Under the pieces are notes generated by a model, which saw nothing but the letters and a program-made list of their open reading frames with translations, was not told where the DNA came from and ran no database searches. From Akkermansiaceae bacterium (GTDB taxonomy: Bacteria; Verrucomicrobiota; Verrucomicrobiia; Verrucomicrobiales; Akkermansiaceae), in the NCBI GenBank assembly GCA_029287105.1, contig JARFRT010000417.1, forward strand, positions 1 through 17,093: DNA of 17,093 bases, written 5' to 3'. Within the stretch, counting starts at the first letter, position 1. Every line of letters begins with the position of its first letter. A program made the translations under genes and the position numbers. Positions 15,786 through 17,093 of this stretch are shown piece by piece.

Positions 15786-17093
15786 TTAGGGTGTTACCCA
15801 CTCGGTATGTACTATTCCCACTAATTCCAGCTGAGATGGCAAGGCATCTTTTTGATTACGTCGTATTCGCACAGTCACCCGCAAGTCATTTTTAAGGGCA
15901 ACGACAAACCGTCCGTGGTCGAGTAGTTTCCTCAGCTCAAGATCCAGAGGTGAGTCACGGGCCGTGTAAGCCCATACATAGTGGGAATTGTCCGCCGATA
16001 TCAACATAAAGGCAGAGTGCTCACGGTCATTGTATGGCCCTGCATAAAATTCGTCTCGACGGCGCATCATGCAGCGGACCATTACCGGCTCCGTGTAGAG
16101 GGGCGCAGGAAGCACCGCGGGTGATCCCGACTGCGTTTCCCGGGCATCACGCGTCAACCGGGAGATACGGGCCTGCTGTTCCTTAAGCGTTTTTTTGATG
16201 GTTTGCAGTGAGACCTCCGACCATGCCGTGGTCGCCTGCCAATCGAGCTTCAACTGCTCCCCGTCGCGGGTGAAGTAGGCCCGAAACGGCATGAAATCAG
16301 CATCCATACCGTCGAGTGTCAAGAAGGCCGTATCCTCCGTGTGATCGATCATCCATGCCTGGTCCTCCGCTTCATCCAACCGGGGGGAGAACATCACCTC
16401 CCCCTGCTTGGCCCTCTTGAGATAGGCCTCAGGTTGGCGCACCCACTCACTACGCGCCCTGTCATCAGGGGCGGACATAAAGGCGCTCAGGACAGCATTG
16501 GCTTCGGTGACAATTTTCCCGGCACGGTCGTGAAACCACTTTTCAGGGCTTCCCTCATGTAGGGCATCGCTTCCGTCGTCCGCTGGCACCTGGGTTACTT
16601 CCTGAGCCTCATCACCATCAAACCAGCTCTCAATGGCCAGGCCACCGAGCAGAATAATTGCAGCGCAGACGCCCGCAACCGAAACCCACCATCCGGGTGA
16701 AATCCCCTTGCCCCACTCCTCCTCCTGCCTTTCGGCTTCATCGGGGCGCTCCTTGAGTTCTTCAAATTTTGCCTGATCAACCTTAATCCGCTCCTTGCCG
16801 GGATTCACCTCACATTCGAGTCGCTCGATTTCCTCTTCCGGTGCCGCCCCGTGCACTGGCTTTTCAGCGCGGGTCGGCACGACACGTGGCTCCGGTACAA
16901 TAACCCTGGGTAGATCCGACCCGACCTCTTTGGTCTCGGATATGATCAACTTCGCCCTTCCCTTGTCGATCACCGTGGAACTCGAGTGCGTTGTTTCGCA
17001 AGGCTGCTCCCCATCGGAATCATCCTTTTCCCCGGTGATATCATTCTGGGACGCCTCCTTCTCCCAGACCTGATCGTCCGCTTCCCCGTCCAC
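15786..17093 (-). CDS. Single-pass membrane protein, paralogue of its downstream neighbour (5' partial)
   Basis: The reading frame runs to the window edge and the GTG at 17093 is probably not the real start. In the visible 435 residues, the first 130 are very acidic and Ser/Glu-rich, with a likely coiled coil (about 86-128). A membrane helix follows (about 132-154, 'SPGWWVSVAGVCAAIILLGG'). The C-terminal part includes 'FRAYFTRDGEQLKLDWQAT', which corresponds to the 'FEAIFIEDDEGWKIDWKSL' strand pair of the next gene, and an 'FMSAPDDRARSEWV' segment matching 'FLNAPTAAGKAQYV'. A second region (about 335-435) is beta-rich and extends beyond the shorter neighbour. Any zinc ribbon would lie upstream, outside the window. 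Function is unknown; a shared envelope role with the neighbour is inferred. Confidence 0.7.
   Translation of the reverse strand: MDGEADDQVWEKEASQNDITGEKDDSDGEQPCETTHSSSTVIDKGRAKLIISETKEVGSDLPRVIVPEPRVVPTRAEKPVHGAAPEEEIERLECEVNPGKERIKVDQAKFEELKERPDEAERQEEEWGKGISPGWWVSVAGVCAAIILLGGLAIESWFDGDEAQEVTQVPADDGSDALHEGSPEKWFHDRAGKIVTEANAVLSAFMSAPDDRARSEWVRQPEAYLKRAKQGEVMFSPRLDEAEDQAWMIDHTEDTAFLTLDGMDADFMPFRAYFTRDGEQLKLDWQATTAWSEVSLQTIKKTLKEQQARISRLTRDARETQSGSPAVLPAPLYTEPVMVRCMMRRRDEFYAGPYNDREHSAFMLISADNSHYVWAYTARDSPLDLELRKLLDHGRFVVALKNDLRVTVRIRRNQKDALPSQLELVGIVHTEWVTP

Overview
The window looks like a chromosomal piece of a moderately GC-rich Verrucomicrobiota (PVC group) bacterium. Three things support this by family resemblance: a secreted protein combining PASTA repeats, a ConA-like domain, a calcium-loop segment and the C-terminal tail typical of that phylum; a compact glutamyl-tRNA synthetase; and membrane-anchored zinc-ribbon and solenoid proteins of the kind common there. 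The assignment is inference. No rRNA, tRNA, CRISPR array or insertion sequence was seen.

Layout. Positions 3-1874 (+) are the 3' part of the PASTA surface protein. A hairpin-rich, gene-free stretch follows (1875-2280). Then comes a tightly coupled three-gene operon (2281-5199, +): PIG-L type deacetylase, GT4 glycosyltransferase and a GH100-like (alpha/alpha)6 glycoside hydrolase. Phosphoenolpyruvate synthase (5285-7717, -) converges on it. A 379-base gap leads to a short + strand gene (8097-8624) for an exported peroxiredoxin-like protein whose peroxidatic residue is encoded by an in-frame TGA. A SECIS-like stem-loop at the right distance supports reading this as selenocysteine. Next are an SLC1-family dicarboxylate/amino-acid symporter (8805-10130, -) and a membrane-anchored helical-repeat protein (10218-12203, -) with its own terminator. 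Divergently, gltX and aroE form a pair (12284-14543, +). The right end (14526-17093, -) holds a small ORF interrupted by TGA and two tandem, apparently paralogous single-pass membrane proteins, the last cut by the window edge.

How the parts fit. The operon at 2281-5199 looks like a self-contained glycoside-handling module whose substrate cannot be read from the sequence. PpsA, the symporter, GltX and AroE are housekeeping. The most notable item is the selenoprotein, which conventional gene calling would break into a truncated ORF and a headless ORF. It implies that the genome encodes Sec machinery (selA/B/C/D) outside this window.
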